Source of the DNA: Aeromonas lacus
Lineage (GTDB): Bacteria > Pseudomonadota > Gammaproteobacteria > Enterobacterales > Aeromonadaceae
Direction of reading: 5' to 3'
NCBI RefSeq assembly: GCF_000764665.1
Contig: NZ_JRGM01000015.1
Location: 1 to 64,000, forward strand
DNA: 64,000 nucleotides
This document shows, piece after piece, positions 1 to 12,289 of this stretch (positions are counted from its first letter, which is position 1; every line of letters starts with the position of its first letter). Both the position numbers and the translations under genes were made by a program. A model generated the notes under the pieces. It searched no databases. It was given only the letters and a program-made list of their open reading frames with translations, and was not told the origin of the DNA.

Positions 1-64
1 TCTTTCGGCGCCCACTTCACTAGGAAGCTAGCTCATCAGTCCGGCGTGTTCCGCCGTGCTGGTA
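1..64 (-). other. Presumed start of rRNA operon leader transcript
   Basis: This stretch lies immediately downstream (leftward) of a strong rRNA-type promoter and contains no ORF. The transcript could form a short GC-rich hairpin near its 5' end (CGGCG/CGCCG). In E. coli hemG is followed by the rrnA operon in the same orientation, so the 16S gene is expected just beyond the left edge. No 16S sequence is visible here. Confidence 0.55.
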
Positions 65-122
65 GGGGCGCATTATAGGGAGCTGCGCCGCGATGACAAG
101 AGGAAAACTGCAAAAAATGGCA
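64..122 (-). promoter_or_regulatory. rRNA operon P1-type promoter with UP element
   Basis: Read on the minus strand, a -35 TTGTCA (99 to 94) is separated by 16 bp from a perfect -10 TATAAT (77 to 72). A GC-rich discriminator, GCGCCCC, follows. A/T-tract DNA at 100-122 sits where an UP element would lie. The 16-bp spacer and G+C discriminator are typical of stringently controlled rRNA promoters. The hemG neighbourhood matches the E. coli rrnA locus. Confidence 0.8.
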
Positions 123-138
123 CTTTTTGCAGTTTTCC
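102..138. repeat. Perfect 15-bp inverted repeat upstream of the rrn promoter
   Basis: The arms GGAAAACTGCAAAAA (102-116) and its exact reverse complement (124-138) enclose a 7-nt loop. The repeat lies between the hemG terminator and the rRNA -35 box and overlaps the UP-element position. It could be a factor-binding site or a second terminator; its A-rich inner arms are unlike a usual intrinsic terminator. Confidence 0.6.
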
Positions 139-165
139 GGTTCAAGCGTTGTTTAATTGAACAAA

Positions 166-185
166 AGCCCCGCTTCGGCGAGGCT
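166..185 (-). terminator. Terminator after hemG
   Basis: An 8-bp stem (166-173 / 178-185, one G-U pair) with a TTCG-type loop is followed on the minus strand by TTTTGTT. It lies 36 bp past the hemG stop and separates the hemG transcript from the rRNA promoter. Confidence 0.75.
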
Positions 186-221
186 CTTTCGGGTAATAAA
201 CCCTGAATTCACATCAGGTTG

Positions 222-746
222 CTACCTTTTTGACCAGAATTCGCGAGCGAAGCTGCGCACCTTTTCCCAATCGGTAAATTCGAGGTCCTTGGTAGTATCG
301 GTACTGCCGCCAGTGATCTTCATAATCAGCTGGATAATGCGGGTCTGCCACCAGTTATAGCGAGAGTACTGCAGCGCACCGGCAAACACCCCCAGGGTTT
401 TCGGCTTCCAAGGCGAGAGGCGCAGAAACTTCTTCATATAGGCGTTGGTTTGCGGCGTCTGCTTCTCGGGCTTGCGAGCGGTCAGGTTGACGCAGAAGAA
501 GGCGGCATTGGCGACCTCCAGCTGTTCATGGTGGGCATGAATAAAACTGAGCAGGCTGGGGTGGAAGTTGCCATAGCGGATAGAAGCGCCGATCAACACC
601 TTCTTGTACTTGCTGAGATTGCACTTGGGCAGGGTGTGCAAATCATGCATCACCACTTCGCATCCCGGCATATCCTCCAGCATGACATCGATGATTTTAC
701 GGGTTTGACCGTCCCTAGAGGAATAAAGCACCAGAATCTTGTCCAT
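222..746 (-). CDS. hemG: Menaquinone-dependent protoporphyrinogen IX dehydrogenase HemG
   Basis: A 174-residue flavodoxin-fold protein, close to the family length. It oxidises protoporphyrinogen IX to protoporphyrin IX, the penultimate haem step, passing electrons to quinone at the inner membrane. The N-terminal FMN phosphate-binding loop reads LYSSRDGQTRKI. The start chosen is the ATG giving MDKILVLYSS; the upstream in-frame extension overlaps trkH and is not flavodoxin-like. It lies 7 bp after trkH and probably shares its transcript. The order pepQ-yigZ-trkH-hemG-rrn is the same as in E. coli. Confidence 0.93.
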   Translation of the reverse strand: MDKILVLYSSRDGQTRKIIDVMLEDMPGCEVVMHDLHTLPKCNLSKYKKVLIGASIRYGNFHPSLLSFIHAHHEQLEVANAAFFCVNLTARKPEKQTPQTNAYMKKFLRLSPWKPKTLGVFAGALQYSRYNWWQTRIIQLIMKITGGSTDTTKDLEFTDWEKVRSFAREFWSKR

Positions 747-753
747 AACAACC

Positions 754-2211
754 TCAACTACGCCAGAATGCAGGGGTAAACAGTACCAGAAGCGTAAAAA
801 TTTCCAATCGACCAAACAACATGGCCAACACCAGTACCCATTGTGCAGCGGGTGAAATATTCCCGAAATTGGCTGAGACCTCTCCCAGCCCCGGGCCTAC
901 GTTGGTAAAAGCAGCCGCCACGGCGGTGAATGCGGTCACTTCATTCAACCCCGTCATCAGCAACAGCAACATGAATATAAAGAAGAGGATGATATAGGTG
1001 GCGAAGTAGCCCCACACCGCCTCGACGATACGCTCGGGCACAGCCCGCTTCCCCAGCTTCAGGGTATAGATAGCTCTGGGGTGAACCAACCGCTTCAGTT
1101 CACGCATCCCCTGCATAAAGAGGATCATGAAACGCATCACCTTGATACCGCCACCGGTACTGCCCGCACAACAGCCGATAAAGGCAGAGAACATCAGCAG
1201 CATGGGCAGGAAAGAGGGCCAGTCTGCATATGTGGTGGTGCTATAGCCGGTGGTGGTGCCCAGAGAGACCGCCTGGAACAGACCGTGGTTGAGCGCTTCT
1301 TGCCAGGTGGCGTAGTGCCCGTGGGTCAGCAAGGCGATAAAGCAGATCATCACCAGGGTCACCTGGATGGCCAGAAAAACCTTGAGCTCCGCGTCATAGA
1401 GGTAGCGCCCGAGCCGAACCGGACGATGGGAAAAGACAGTAAAGTGGAGCGCAAAGTTCACGCTGGCCAGCAGCAGGAACACCACGGTAATCAGGTTGAT
1501 GACCGGACTGTTGAAAAAACCGATGCTGGCATCGTGGGTAGAGAAACCACCGACCGACAGGGTCGAAAACGAATGACACACCGCATCGAACAACGTCATC
1601 CCTGCCAGCCAGTAGGCCAGGGCACAGAGCGCGGTCAGCAGCAGGTAGATAAACCAGAGCGCCTTGGCCGTTTCAGCGATTCGCGGCGTCACCTTGGTAT
1701 CCTTGACCGGGCCCGGGATCTCGGCACGATAGAGCTGCATGCCCCCGATACCCAGCAGCGGCAACACGGCGACCGCCAACACTATGATCCCCATGCCCCC
1801 CAGCCACTGCAGCAGCTGGCGGTAAAAAAGGAACGCCTTGGGCAGATTGTCCAGCCCGGTCAGCACAGTGGCGCCGGTGGTGGTCAGGCCGGAGAAAGAT
1901 TCAAAGAATGCCTCGGACACCGACATATGCGGGGCATCGCTCAGAATAAAGGGCACAGCCCCCACGCTACCCAGCACCACCCAGAACAGCACCACAATGA
2001 GGAAACCCTCTTTCGCTCTGAGCTCCTTCTTGTGATAACGGTTGGGAAACCAGAGCGCGACCCCGAGCAACAGGGCCATGAGGAAAGATTTGATGAACTC
2101 GGCGCCACCCCCATCCCGATAACCAAACGCAACCAGCGCTGGCAGCAGCATGGTCGAGCTGAATAGCGCAACCAGCAGGCCAACGATGCGAATAATGCTC
2201 AGGGTGTGCAT
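754..2211 (-). CDS. trkH: Trk system potassium uptake protein TrkH
   Basis: A 485-residue integral membrane protein (E. coli TrkH is 483). It forms the K+-conducting subunit of the low-affinity Trk system and works with the cytoplasmic NAD-binding protein TrkA, which is not in this window. Multiple hydrophobic segments are visible, and pore-loop signatures recur, such as SGLTTTGATVL, LGTTTGYSTT and FTNVGPGLG. The gene lies 38 bp after yigZ and 7 bp before hemG, all co-directional. Confidence 0.95.
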   Translation of the reverse strand: MHTLSIIRIVGLLVALFSSTMLLPALVAFGYRDGGGAEFIKSFLMALLLGVALWFPNRYHKKELRAKEGFLIVVLFWVVLGSVGAVPFILSDAPHMSVSEAFFESFSGLTTTGATVLTGLDNLPKAFLFYRQLLQWLGGMGIIVLAVAVLPLLGIGGMQLYRAEIPGPVKDTKVTPRIAETAKALWFIYLLLTALCALAYWLAGMTLFDAVCHSFSTLSVGGFSTHDASIGFFNSPVINLITVVFLLLASVNFALHFTVFSHRPVRLGRYLYDAELKVFLAIQVTLVMICFIALLTHGHYATWQEALNHGLFQAVSLGTTTGYSTTTYADWPSFLPMLLMFSAFIGCCAGSTGGGIKVMRFMILFMQGMRELKRLVHPRAIYTLKLGKRAVPERIVEAVWGYFATYIILFFIFMLLLLMTGLNEVTAFTAVAAAFTNVGPGLGEVSANFGNISPAAQWVLVLAMLFGRLEIFTLLVLFTPAFWRS

Positions 2212-2249
2212 TCCGGCTCCTACTTCAAAACGATAAAGAGCGATGGATT

Positions 2250-2867
2250 CTAGCCATCTAAAGGCTGAAGGGATACCCGTCCATGGGTTCTGTCGGTTAA
2301 TTCGCGGTCAACCCGCTCCCAGACTGCAGACTCCCACGCCACCTGCAGGGTGACCTGCTGGCCGTAATCGGCAGCCAGCAGTTCGCCGTTGTGGCTGCTG
2401 ATCAGTGACTCGACCACGCCCATGTCGCCATAGTCGCAATGAATGGAGGAAGGAGTTCGCGGCACCTTGAGTTCGGTCACCAGCTGCTTGAGGGCTGCCC
2501 CCACGCCACCACCATAGGCCTTGACCAGACCGCCGGTACCAAGCTGGATACCACCGTAGTAACGCACCACGACGGCACAGATCTCTCCATACCCCGAGCC
2601 CATCAGCTGAGCGAGGATAGGCTTGCCCGCGGTACCGGACGGTTCGCCATCGTCACTGAAGCCATAGACCTGACTATCTTGTGGCGCGCCCGCCACAAAG
2701 GCCCAGCAGTGATGGCGAGCGGTCGGATGTTGACGCTTGATCTCGTTGACCCACCCCTTGGCCGCCTCGACGGTCGGGGTGTGGGCAATCAGGGTAATGA
2801 AACGGCTCTTCTTGATCTCTTCGCTGAGCTCCAATGGAGCGGCCGGAATGGAATAGGCTGCCGCCAT
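2250..2867 (-). CDS. yigZ: YigZ/IMPACT family protein
   Basis: A 205-residue protein of the UPF0029/IMPACT family; E. coli YigZ has 204 residues. The family signature GFSDDGEPSGTAGKP is present, followed by the RYYGGIQLGTGGLV block. Its function is not firmly known; the eukaryotic relative IMPACT inhibits the eIF2-alpha kinase GCN2. The start is the ATG at 2867, overlapping the pepQ stop by one base (TGATG), which implies translational coupling. The longer in-frame extension is the pepQ 3' end in another frame. Confidence 0.9.
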   Translation of the reverse strand: MAAAYSIPAAPLELSEEIKKSRFITLIAHTPTVEAAKGWVNEIKRQHPTARHHCWAFVAGAPQDSQVYGFSDDGEPSGTAGKPILAQLMGSGYGEICAVVVRYYGGIQLGTGGLVKAYGGGVGAALKQLVTELKVPRTPSSIHCDYGDMGVVESLISSHNGELLAADYGQQVTLQVAWESAVWERVDRELTDRTHGRVSLQPLDG

Positions 2868-4189
2868 CAGAGCCCTGCTTGCCGGGTCATGTTCTCCACC
2901 CCGTTGGCATGCAGCACCACGTTGTCTTCGATGCGGATGCCACCAAACGGACGCAGCGCCTCCACCTTGTTCCAGTTGACCCGCTTGCCCTGTTCGCCCT
3001 GACGCAGCGGCTCCAGCAGGCTGTCGATGAAGTAGAGACCGGGCTCTATAGTGAACACCTGGCCCACCTCCATCACCCGGGTGCAACGCAGATAGGGGAA
3101 CTGCTCAGGAGCCGCCAGATGGGTGCCGCGCTCATCCTGCATGAAACCGCCCGCATCGTGTACCTGCAGGCCAAGGAAGTGACCTAGACCATGGGGGAAG
3201 AAAACGTTGGTCACCCCGGTGTGGATCATCTCGTCCACCGACATATCCACCAGCTCGGTCGCTTGCAACAGGCGCGCCAGCTTGTGGTGCATCTGCAGAT
3301 GCAGCTCGCTGTAACGACGGCCCGGTTTGATCTCGCCGATGATCTCCTGCTGCTGCGCATCCAGCGCCGCGATGAGATCGGCAAACTCGCCGCGCCGCCA
3401 CGCCCAGGTACGGGTGATATCGGAGGCATAACCGTGGAAATCGACACCTGCATCGATCAGGAAGGAGTAACGCTCAGCATCCGGCACCCGCACGGCCGAG
3501 AGATGGGTGTAGTGCAGGATGGCCGCATTGCGGTTTATGGCGACGATATTGCCGTAGGGCGCCTCGTTGGCCCCCTGCCCGACCGCCTTCATATAGGCCA
3601 GATTGATCTCGAACTCGCTCGCCCCTGCCATAAAGGAGTCCTTGGCCGCGATATGACCACGGACACCGATGCGGTTCGCCTCGCGCAGACACTCCAGCTC
3701 GTAGGGGGTCTTGTAGGCACGGTGATAATGCAGGTAGTTGAGCACCGCCTCGGGATTGGGCTGGGTTAGCCCCAGCAGCTCGGCCACTTCCAGATGACCG
3801 CCCAGATAGGCCCACTCCTGCTTGTTGGCTGGCAGATGATCGGCGACTTGTTCCGGCCGGGTCAGGAAACGGATATCGAAGAACTCGACCCAGAAGGCAT
3901 TGGGCAGATCCGCCACCTTGTGCCAGAAATCGACCGGACGATAGAACAGCAGCACCGGTTTGTTCACCCCGTCCACCAGCAGCCAGCAGTGGGGATTGTC
4001 CAGCACCGGCAACCAGGCCTTGAAGTGCGGGTTTACCTTGAACGGGTAATCCTGATCATCGAGGAAGATGCGGTGGGTCTGGCCGGAGTGGATGGCCAGC
4101 CCGCCAAGTCCCTGTTGCTGCAGGATATCGCGGGTGCGTTGCTGCAAAGTGTCGAGATGCTGGGCAAAAAGTTGGCTGTAGCTGCTCAT
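2867..4189 (-). CDS. pepQ: Xaa-Pro dipeptidase PepQ
   Basis: A 440-residue M24 metallopeptidase (E. coli PepQ is 443) that cleaves Xaa-Pro dipeptides in the cytosol. The dinuclear-metal ligands can be placed in [18 protein letters not shown] (two Asp), [14 protein letters not shown] (His), the EPGLY Glu and the GIRIED Glu. It is the first gene of the pepQ-yigZ-trkH-hemG run and is divergent from the acetoacetyl-CoA synthetase gene. In E. coli pepQ is directly divergent from fadBA. Confidence 0.94.
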   Translation of the reverse strand: MSSYSQLFAQHLDTLQQRTRDILQQQGLGGLAIHSGQTHRIFLDDQDYPFKVNPHFKAWLPVLDNPHCWLLVDGVNKPVLLFYRPVDFWHKVADLPNAFWVEFFDIRFLTRPEQVADHLPANKQEWAYLGGHLEVAELLGLTQPNPEAVLNYLHYHRAYKTPYELECLREANRIGVRGHIAAKDSFMAGASEFEINLAYMKAVGQGANEAPYGNIVAINRNAAILHYTHLSAVRVPDAERYSFLIDAGVDFHGYASDITRTWAWRRGEFADLIAALDAQQQEIIGEIKPGRRYSELHLQMHHKLARLLQATELVDMSVDEMIHTGVTNVFFPHGLGHFLGLQVHDAGGFMQDERGTHLAAPEQFPYLRCTRVMEVGQVFTIEPGLYFIDSLLEPLRQGEQGKRVNWNKVEALRPFGGIRIEDNVVLHANGVENMTRQAGL

Positions 4190-4272
4190 GGCGTCCTGCT
4201 CCGAGGTGAATGTGATTGCAGCATAACATCAAGCGCTTGGCGGCTCGACCCGTCAAGCTGCCGCTTCGTGAG

Positions 4273-4300
4273 GTAACGCATACGTTACAAACGTGTTTGT
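4273..4300. promoter_or_regulatory. Two abutting palindromes; PsrA-like operator upstream of acetoacetyl-CoA synthetase
   Basis: GTAACGCATACGTTAC (4273-4288) and ACAAACGTGTTTGT (4287-4300) are both perfect dyads in the divergent pepQ/AACS promoter region. The second contains CAAAC-GT-GTTTG, which fits the published PsrA-type pattern (G/C)AAAC-N2-4-GTTT(G/C). Binding by a fatty-acid-responsive TetR regulator is inference. Confidence 0.45.
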
Positions 4301-4380
4301 TATCAACAGAGAACCAGTCGTTAACAAATCAAAAACAATTCAATACACTGCCGGTAGATACATGAAGTCAGGGATTACTC

Positions 4381-6318
<1,938 letters not shown>

Positions 6319-6338
6319 TAACAGACTCACATCCATCC

Positions 6339-6364
6339 GAGGCGCCGCAAGGCGCCTCTCTTTT
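6339..6364 (+). terminator. Terminator after acetoacetyl-CoA synthetase
   Basis: The stem GAGGCGCC/GGCGCCTC (6339-6346 / 6351-6358) with a GCAA loop is followed by TCTTTT. Confidence 0.85.
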
Positions 6365-6401
6365 GCCGGTTTTGTGATGAGGAGCTTTTACTCGAGATCT
6401 G

Positions 6402-6418
6402 TTAAACAAATGTTTTAA
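6402..6418. promoter_or_regulatory. Candidate fatty-acid regulator operator upstream of fadB
   Basis: The imperfect palindrome TTAAACAAATGTTTTAA lies about 105 bp upstream of fadB. Its AAAC-N4-GTTT core resembles the CAAAC-GT-GTTTG dyad upstream of the acetoacetyl-CoA synthetase gene. The pattern fits PsrA-type boxes apart from the outer bases; the regulator itself is not in this window. Confidence 0.35.
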
Positions 6419-6522
6419 ATAGGTGTTGAAACTGTCTCATTTTGGATCAATAGTGAGCCTCACCCCCTCCTGGGGATAAAGGAGCACCACTCCCCACTGA
6501 GTGGGAACAAGGAGACACTCTC

Positions 6523-8670
6523 ATGATCTACCAAGGCGAAACCCTGTCGGTCAGCTACCTCGAAAACGGCATTGCCGAACTGAGGTTTGATGCCCCGGGT
6601 TCAGTCAACAAGCTGGATCGCGCTACCCTGCTCTCCCTGAGCGAAGCGATCGCCGCATTACAACAAGAACGTGAACTAAAAGGTCTGATCCTCACCTCTG
6701 GCAAAGACGCCTTTATCGTCGGTGCCGACATTACCGAATTCCTGGAACTGTTCGATCTGCCGCAGGAAGATCTGCTCGGCTGGCTGAAAAAGGCCAACGA
6801 CATCTTCAATGCCATCGAAGATCTGCCGGTACCGACCCTCTCAGCCATCAAGGGCCACGCGCTCGGCGGCGGCTGCGAGACCATCCTCTCCACCGACTTC
6901 CGTCTGGCTGATACCACAGCCAAAATCGGCCTGCCCGAGACCAAACTCGGCATCATGCCTGGCTTTGGCGGCACAGTCCGTCTGCCGCGAGTGATCGGCG
7001 CCGACAACGCGCTCGAGTGGATCACCACCGGCAAGGATTACCGTGCCGATGACGCCCTCAAGGTGGGAGCCATCGACGCCGTGGTCGCCCCCGACGCGCT
7101 GCACAGCGCTGCGCTGCAGATGATCAAAGACGCCATCGCGGGCAAACTGGACTGGCAGAGCCGTCGCGCCGCCAAAAAAGCGCCGCTGCGCCTCTCCAAA
7201 CTGGAAGCCATGATGAGCTTCACCACCGCTGCCGGCATGGTTGCCGCCGTGGCGGGCAAACACTATCCGGCGCCGATGACAGCGGTGAAAACCGTCGAGG
7301 CCGCCGCAGGCATGGGCCGTGACGAAGCGCTGGCCGTTGAGGCGCAGGGCTTTATCAAGCTGGCCAAGACCGACGTGGCCAAGGCGCTGGTCGGCATCTT
7401 CCTGAACGATCAACACATCAAGGCGCTGGCCAAGAAGGCTGCCAAGCAGGCGAGCAAGGCCACCGGCCATGCTGCCGTACTGGGTGCTGGCATCATGGGG
7501 GGCGGCATCGCCTACCAGTCTGCCAGCAAGGGCATTCCGGCGGTGATGAAGGACATCAACGAGAAGGCGCTGGCACTTGGCATGGGCGAAGCCACCAAGC
7601 TGCTCAACGGCCAGCTCGAAAAGGGCCGCATCGACGGCATCAAGATGGGCCAGGTGCTCTCCGCCATTACCCCGACCCTCAGCTATGACAACGTCAAAGG
7701 CGTGGACGTAGTGGTCGAAGCCGTGGTCGAGAATCCCAAGGTGAAAGCCGCCGTACTGGGCGAAGTAGAAGGGATCATTGGCGAAGACGCCGTGCTCGCC
7801 AGCAACACCTCCACCATCCCCATATCCCTGCTGGCCAAGGGGCTGAAGCGCCCGCAGAACTTCTGCGGCATGCACTTCTTCAACCCGGTGCACCGCATGC
7901 CACTGGTGGAGATCATTCGCGGCGAGCAGACATCCGATGAAACCATCAACCGTGTGGTGGCCTACGCCGCCGCGATGGGCAAGTCCCCGGTGGTGGTCAA
8001 CGACTGCCCGGGCTTCTTCGTCAACCGCGTGTTGTTCCCCTACTTCTTCGGCTTCAACAAACTGGTCGCCGATGGCGCCGACTTCGCCGCCGTCGACAAG
8101 GTGATGGAGAAGGAGTTCGGCTGGCCGATGGGCCCCGCCTACCTGCTGGACGTGGTCGGCATCGACACCGGTCACCATGCCGGTGATGTGATGGCGCAGG
8201 GCTTCCCGGCACGCATGAGCAAGGAAGGCCGTACCGCCATCGACGTGATGTACGAGGTCAGCCGCTTCGGCCAGAAGAACGGCAAGGGCTTCTACGCCTA
8301 CGAACAGGACAAGAAGGGCAAACCGAAGAAGGTGGCCGACGCAGCTAGCTACGAGCTGCTGGCCCCGATTGCCAAGCCGAAACAGGATTTCGACAAGGAA
8401 GCCATCATCGCTCGCATGATGATCCCGATGATCAACGAGGTGGTGCTCTGTCTGGAAGAGGGCATAGTCGCCACACCAGCCGAAGCCGACATCGCGCTGG
8501 TCTACGGTCTGGGCTTCCCTCCCTTCCGCGGCGGCGTGTTCCGCTATCTGGACACCATTGGTCTGGATCGCTACGTGGCCATGGCCGACCAGTATGCCGA
8601 TTTGGGCCCGCTCTACCGCGTCAGCGACAAGCTGCGCGAGATGGCCGCCCAGGGCAAAACCTTCTACTGA
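6523..8670 (+). CDS. fadB: Fatty acid oxidation complex alpha subunit FadB
   Basis: A 715-residue multifunctional beta-oxidation enzyme with 2-enoyl-CoA hydratase, 3-hydroxyacyl-CoA dehydrogenase and isomerase/epimerase activities. The N-terminal crotonase half shows IVGADITEF and GGGCE. The NAD-binding Rossmann motif [14 protein letters not shown] is near residue 325, and [14 protein letters not shown] carries the dehydrogenase His. It is preceded by a good ribosome site (AAGGAGA) and followed 21 bp later by fadA. Together the products form the alpha2beta2 complex. A PsrA-like palindrome lies upstream. Confidence 0.97.
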   Translation: MIYQGETLSVSYLENGIAELRFDAPGSVNKLDRATLLSLSEAIAALQQERELKGLILTSGKDAFIVGADITEFLELFDLPQEDLLGWLKKANDIFNAIEDLPVPTLSAIKGHALGGGCETILSTDFRLADTTAKIGLPETKLGIMPGFGGTVRLPRVIGADNALEWITTGKDYRADDALKVGAIDAVVAPDALHSAALQMIKDAIAGKLDWQSRRAAKKAPLRLSKLEAMMSFTTAAGMVAAVAGKHYPAPMTAVKTVEAAAGMGRDEALAVEAQGFIKLAKTDVAKALVGIFLNDQHIKALAKKAAKQASKATGHAAVLGAGIMGGGIAYQSASKGIPAVMKDINEKALALGMGEATKLLNGQLEKGRIDGIKMGQVLSAITPTLSYDNVKGVDVVVEAVVENPKVKAAVLGEVEGIIGEDAVLASNTSTIPISLLAKGLKRPQNFCGMHFFNPVHRMPLVEIIRGEQTSDETINRVVAYAAAMGKSPVVVNDCPGFFVNRVLFPYFFGFNKLVADGADFAAVDKVMEKEFGWPMGPAYLLDVVGIDTGHHAGDVMAQGFPARMSKEGRTAIDVMYEVSRFGQKNGKGFYAYEQDKKGKPKKVADAASYELLAPIAKPKQDFDKEAIIARMMIPMINEVVLCLEEGIVATPAEADIALVYGLGFPPFRGGVFRYLDTIGLDRYVAMADQYADLGPLYRVSDKLREMAAQGKTFY

Positions 8671-9855
<1,185 letters not shown>

Positions 9856-9889
9856 TCCACAAGCAACTCGATCGAATATCAACGTTTTC

Positions 9890-9914
9890 GGGGCCGGCAT
9901 TACCGGCCCCTTTT
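9890..9914 (+). terminator. Terminator after fadA (first of two)
   Basis: The stem GGGGCCGG/CCGGCCCC (9890-9897 / 9903-9910) is followed by TTTT. Confidence 0.85.
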
Positions 9915-9970
9915 CAAATCTGAGGCCATCGCCACACGGGGTGCTGGCCTGTAGTCGGATGCTGGGTATT

Positions 9971-9998
9971 GGCCGTCCCGTTTGGGTCGGCCTTTTTT
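9971..9998 (+). terminator. Second tandem terminator after fadA
   Basis: A 9-bp stem with one T-T mismatch (9971-9979 / 9984-9992) is followed by six T residues. It stands 60 bp beyond the first terminator and insulates the downstream two-component operon. Confidence 0.75.
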
Positions 9999-10120
9999 CG
10001 TTTTAAACCCGGCAATGGGTGGTTATTGCTCCAAACCTCACATTAGATGGGGGGCTTGCTTGCTTTTTGCTCCCCCGACAGGTTCAATCTGCACAAAAAA
10101 ATGGGTGGATGCACATACAT

Positions 10121-10843
10121 ATGTCAATGAGCAAACAACTGCTGATCGTCGATGACGACCAAGAGATCCGCGAGCTGCTCAATGAATACCTGACCCGGGC
10201 GGGCTTTCAGGTATTGACGGCGGCAGAGGGCAACGAGATGCGCGAGCAGCTCGCCCAGCACAGCCCGGACCTGATCATTCTGGACATCATGATGCCCGGC
10301 GAGGATGGCTTTACCCTCTGCCAGCAGATCCGTCGCACCTCCCAGGTGCCCATCATCATGCTGACTGCGGCCTCCGACGAAGCGGATCGGGTGATCGGCC
10401 TCGAGCTCGGCGCCGATGACTACATCGCCAAGCCCTTCAGCCCGCGCGAGCTGCAGGCCCGCATCAAGGCGTTGCTGCGCCGCGCCGAATTTCGCCAGCC
10501 GGAAAAAGAGAAAGAGCCGAGCCGCCGCCTGCGCTTCGCCGAGTGGACCCTCGACACCCTGAGCCACCAGCTGACCCACGAAGATGGCAGCCTGCTGGAT
10601 CTCTCCGGCAGCGATGCCATGCTGCTCGGCATGTTCCTGCAGCAACCCGGCGTGGTGCTGGATCGCGACACCATCTCCGATGCCACCCGTGGTCGCGAAA
10701 GCCTGCCGATGGAGCGCGGCATCGACGTGCAGATCAGCCGCTTGCGCCAGAAGCTGGGCGACAACGGCAAGAGTCCGCGCATCATCAAGACCATTCGCGG
10801 TAGCGGCTACATGCTGATTGCCGAGGTACACGAACTGCCATGA
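10121..10843 (+). CDS. OmpR-family response regulator
   Basis: A 240-residue protein. The N-terminal receiver domain has the acidic pair (VDDDQE), the phospho-acceptor Asp in LIILDIMMPGEDGF, the switch Thr in IIMLTAA and the Lys in DDYIAKPF. A winged-helix DNA-binding domain follows, with MERGIDVQISRLRQKLG and a terminal TIRGSGYML. The chosen start gives MSMSKQLLIV; ATGs at 10109 and 10127 are alternatives because the ribosome site is weak. It is the first gene of a three-gene operon, overlapping the kinase gene by 4 bp (ATGA). OmpR itself is unlikely: the partner kinase and the sugar-binding protein downstream suggest carbohydrate sensing, as in GltR/GtrS-type pairs (inference). Confidence 0.85.
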   Translation: MSMSKQLLIVDDDQEIRELLNEYLTRAGFQVLTAAEGNEMREQLAQHSPDLIILDIMMPGEDGFTLCQQIRRTSQVPIIMLTAASDEADRVIGLELGADDYIAKPFSPRELQARIKALLRRAEFRQPEKEKEPSRRLRFAEWTLDTLSHQLTHEDGSLLDLSGSDAMLLGMFLQQPGVVLDRDTISDATRGRESLPMERGIDVQISRLRQKLGDNGKSPRIIKTIRGSGYMLIAEVHELP

Positions 10844-12282
10844 GCAACAAGTGGTCCTGGGGGGCGCTGGTGCCCCGCTCTCTGCTGTCGCGGATGATCC
10901 TGCTGCTGTTGCTGGCCATCCTGCTCTCCCAGACCATTCTGACCGGCATCTGGATGCAGCAGATCCAGAAGCGAGAGCTGGAGGGGATGCTCAGCACCAC
11001 CCGCAACCTCGCCATGTCTGCCGCTTCCACCGTCAACTTCTTCAAATCCCTGCCGCTGCAATATCGTCACATCGCCCTCGACCAGCTGCGCAACATGGGC
11101 GGCAGCCGCTTCTTTGTCTCGCTGAACGCAGAGGAGATCCACATCAACGCCATCCCCGACAGCGAACGCAAGACGCTGGTGCTGGAGGAGGTGGAGGGAG
11201 TGCTGACCCGCAAGCTCTCCGATGCCATGGCGATCAAGGTGGATTTCTCGCGGCCCGAAGATCTCCACGTATTCAACAACGACACCCTGCTGGCGGATCT
11301 CCCCTCCTCCTGGGCGCGCTACACCCTGTCGCTCGAGCCCATCAATCCGCCGGTGCTGGTGACCCAGATCGAAATAGAAAAGGGGGAGTGGCTCTATCTG
11401 GCGGCCCTGCTACCCGCTCCCTACATGACCTTGGATGACACCGTCATGCCAAGCAATCAGGTGCGCTTCATCGCCCTGATGACGGTGTTCCTCTGCTTCT
11501 TCACCTTTATGCTAGTGCGCTGGCAGACCCGGCCGCTGCGCCGGCTGGCCAAGGCGGCGGTCAATCTCGGCAAGGATATCGACCAGCCTTCGCTCAAGGA
11601 GGAGGGTGCCTCCGAGATCGTGGCGGCCACCCGCGCCTTCAACATCATGCAGCACCGCATCCGCCGCTATATCGATGATAGAGAGCGACTGTTCAGCTCG
11701 ATTTCCCACGACCTCAAGACCCCCATTACCCGGCTGCGGCTGCGGGTCGAACTGCTCGACGACGAGGTACAGATCGCCAAGTTCAACAAGGATCTCGACG
11801 AACTGGAGCTGATGGTGAAAGGGGCGCTGCAGACGGTCAAAGAGACCGACATCCACGAGAACATCGAGGAGATCGACATCAACGCCCTGCTGGAGCAGAT
11901 GGCCGAATCGCTCAACCTCCACGACGAACGCCTCACCATCGAGGGGCACTGCAAGTGGCCCTACCGCGGCAAGCTGCTGGCTCTCAAGCGCTGCATCGGC
12001 AATCTGGTGGACAACGGCATCAAATATGGCCAGCGGGTACGCATCATCATCATGGATGACGAGGAGATGCTGATCCTGTTCATCATGGATGAGGGGCCCG
12101 GCCTGCCGGATGACCAGTTCGAGCGCATCTTCGAGCCCTATTACCGGCTCAGCACGGATCAGGCCGGTACCGGCCTCGGGCTCGGCATCGCCCGCAACAT
12201 CGCCCACGCTCACGGCGGCGATCTGGTGCTGGAAAATCGTCCGCAAGGTGGCCTGCAGGCCACCCTCTCACTGCCAAGGTAG
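10840..12282 (+). CDS. Membrane sensor histidine kinase
   Basis: A 480-residue sensor kinase. A transmembrane helix (about 18-38) precedes a periplasmic sensor region (about 39-205). A second helix (about 207-226) and a HAMP linker follow. The HisKA box SSISHDLKTPITRLR has the phospho-accepting His at residue 290. The ATPase domain shows GNLVDNGIKYG (N box), DEGPGLPDD (G1) and GTGLGLGIAR (G2). It is translationally coupled to the upstream regulator. The downstream gene encodes a periplasmic binding protein that could present ligand to the sensor domain. The signal it detects cannot be read from sequence. Confidence 0.9.
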   Translation: MSNKWSWGALVPRSLLSRMILLLLLAILLSQTILTGIWMQQIQKRELEGMLSTTRNLAMSAASTVNFFKSLPLQYRHIALDQLRNMGGSRFFVSLNAEEIHINAIPDSERKTLVLEEVEGVLTRKLSDAMAIKVDFSRPEDLHVFNNDTLLADLPSSWARYTLSLEPINPPVLVTQIEIEKGEWLYLAALLPAPYMTLDDTVMPSNQVRFIALMTVFLCFFTFMLVRWQTRPLRRLAKAAVNLGKDIDQPSLKEEGASEIVAATRAFNIMQHRIRRYIDDRERLFSSISHDLKTPITRLRLRVELLDDEVQIAKFNKDLDELELMVKGALQTVKETDIHENIEEIDINALLEQMAESLNLHDERLTIEGHCKWPYRGKLLALKRCIGNLVDNGIKYGQRVRIIIMDDEEMLILFIMDEGPGLPDDQFERIFEPYYRLSTDQAGTGLGLGIARNIAHAHGGDLVLENRPQGGLQATLSLPR

Positions 12283-12289
12283 TCTTCTC

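Noticed and set aside
2868-3086. N-terminal extension of yigZ
   Set aside because: The extra 73 residues are out-of-frame pepQ sequence. The ATG at 2867 gives the E. coli length.
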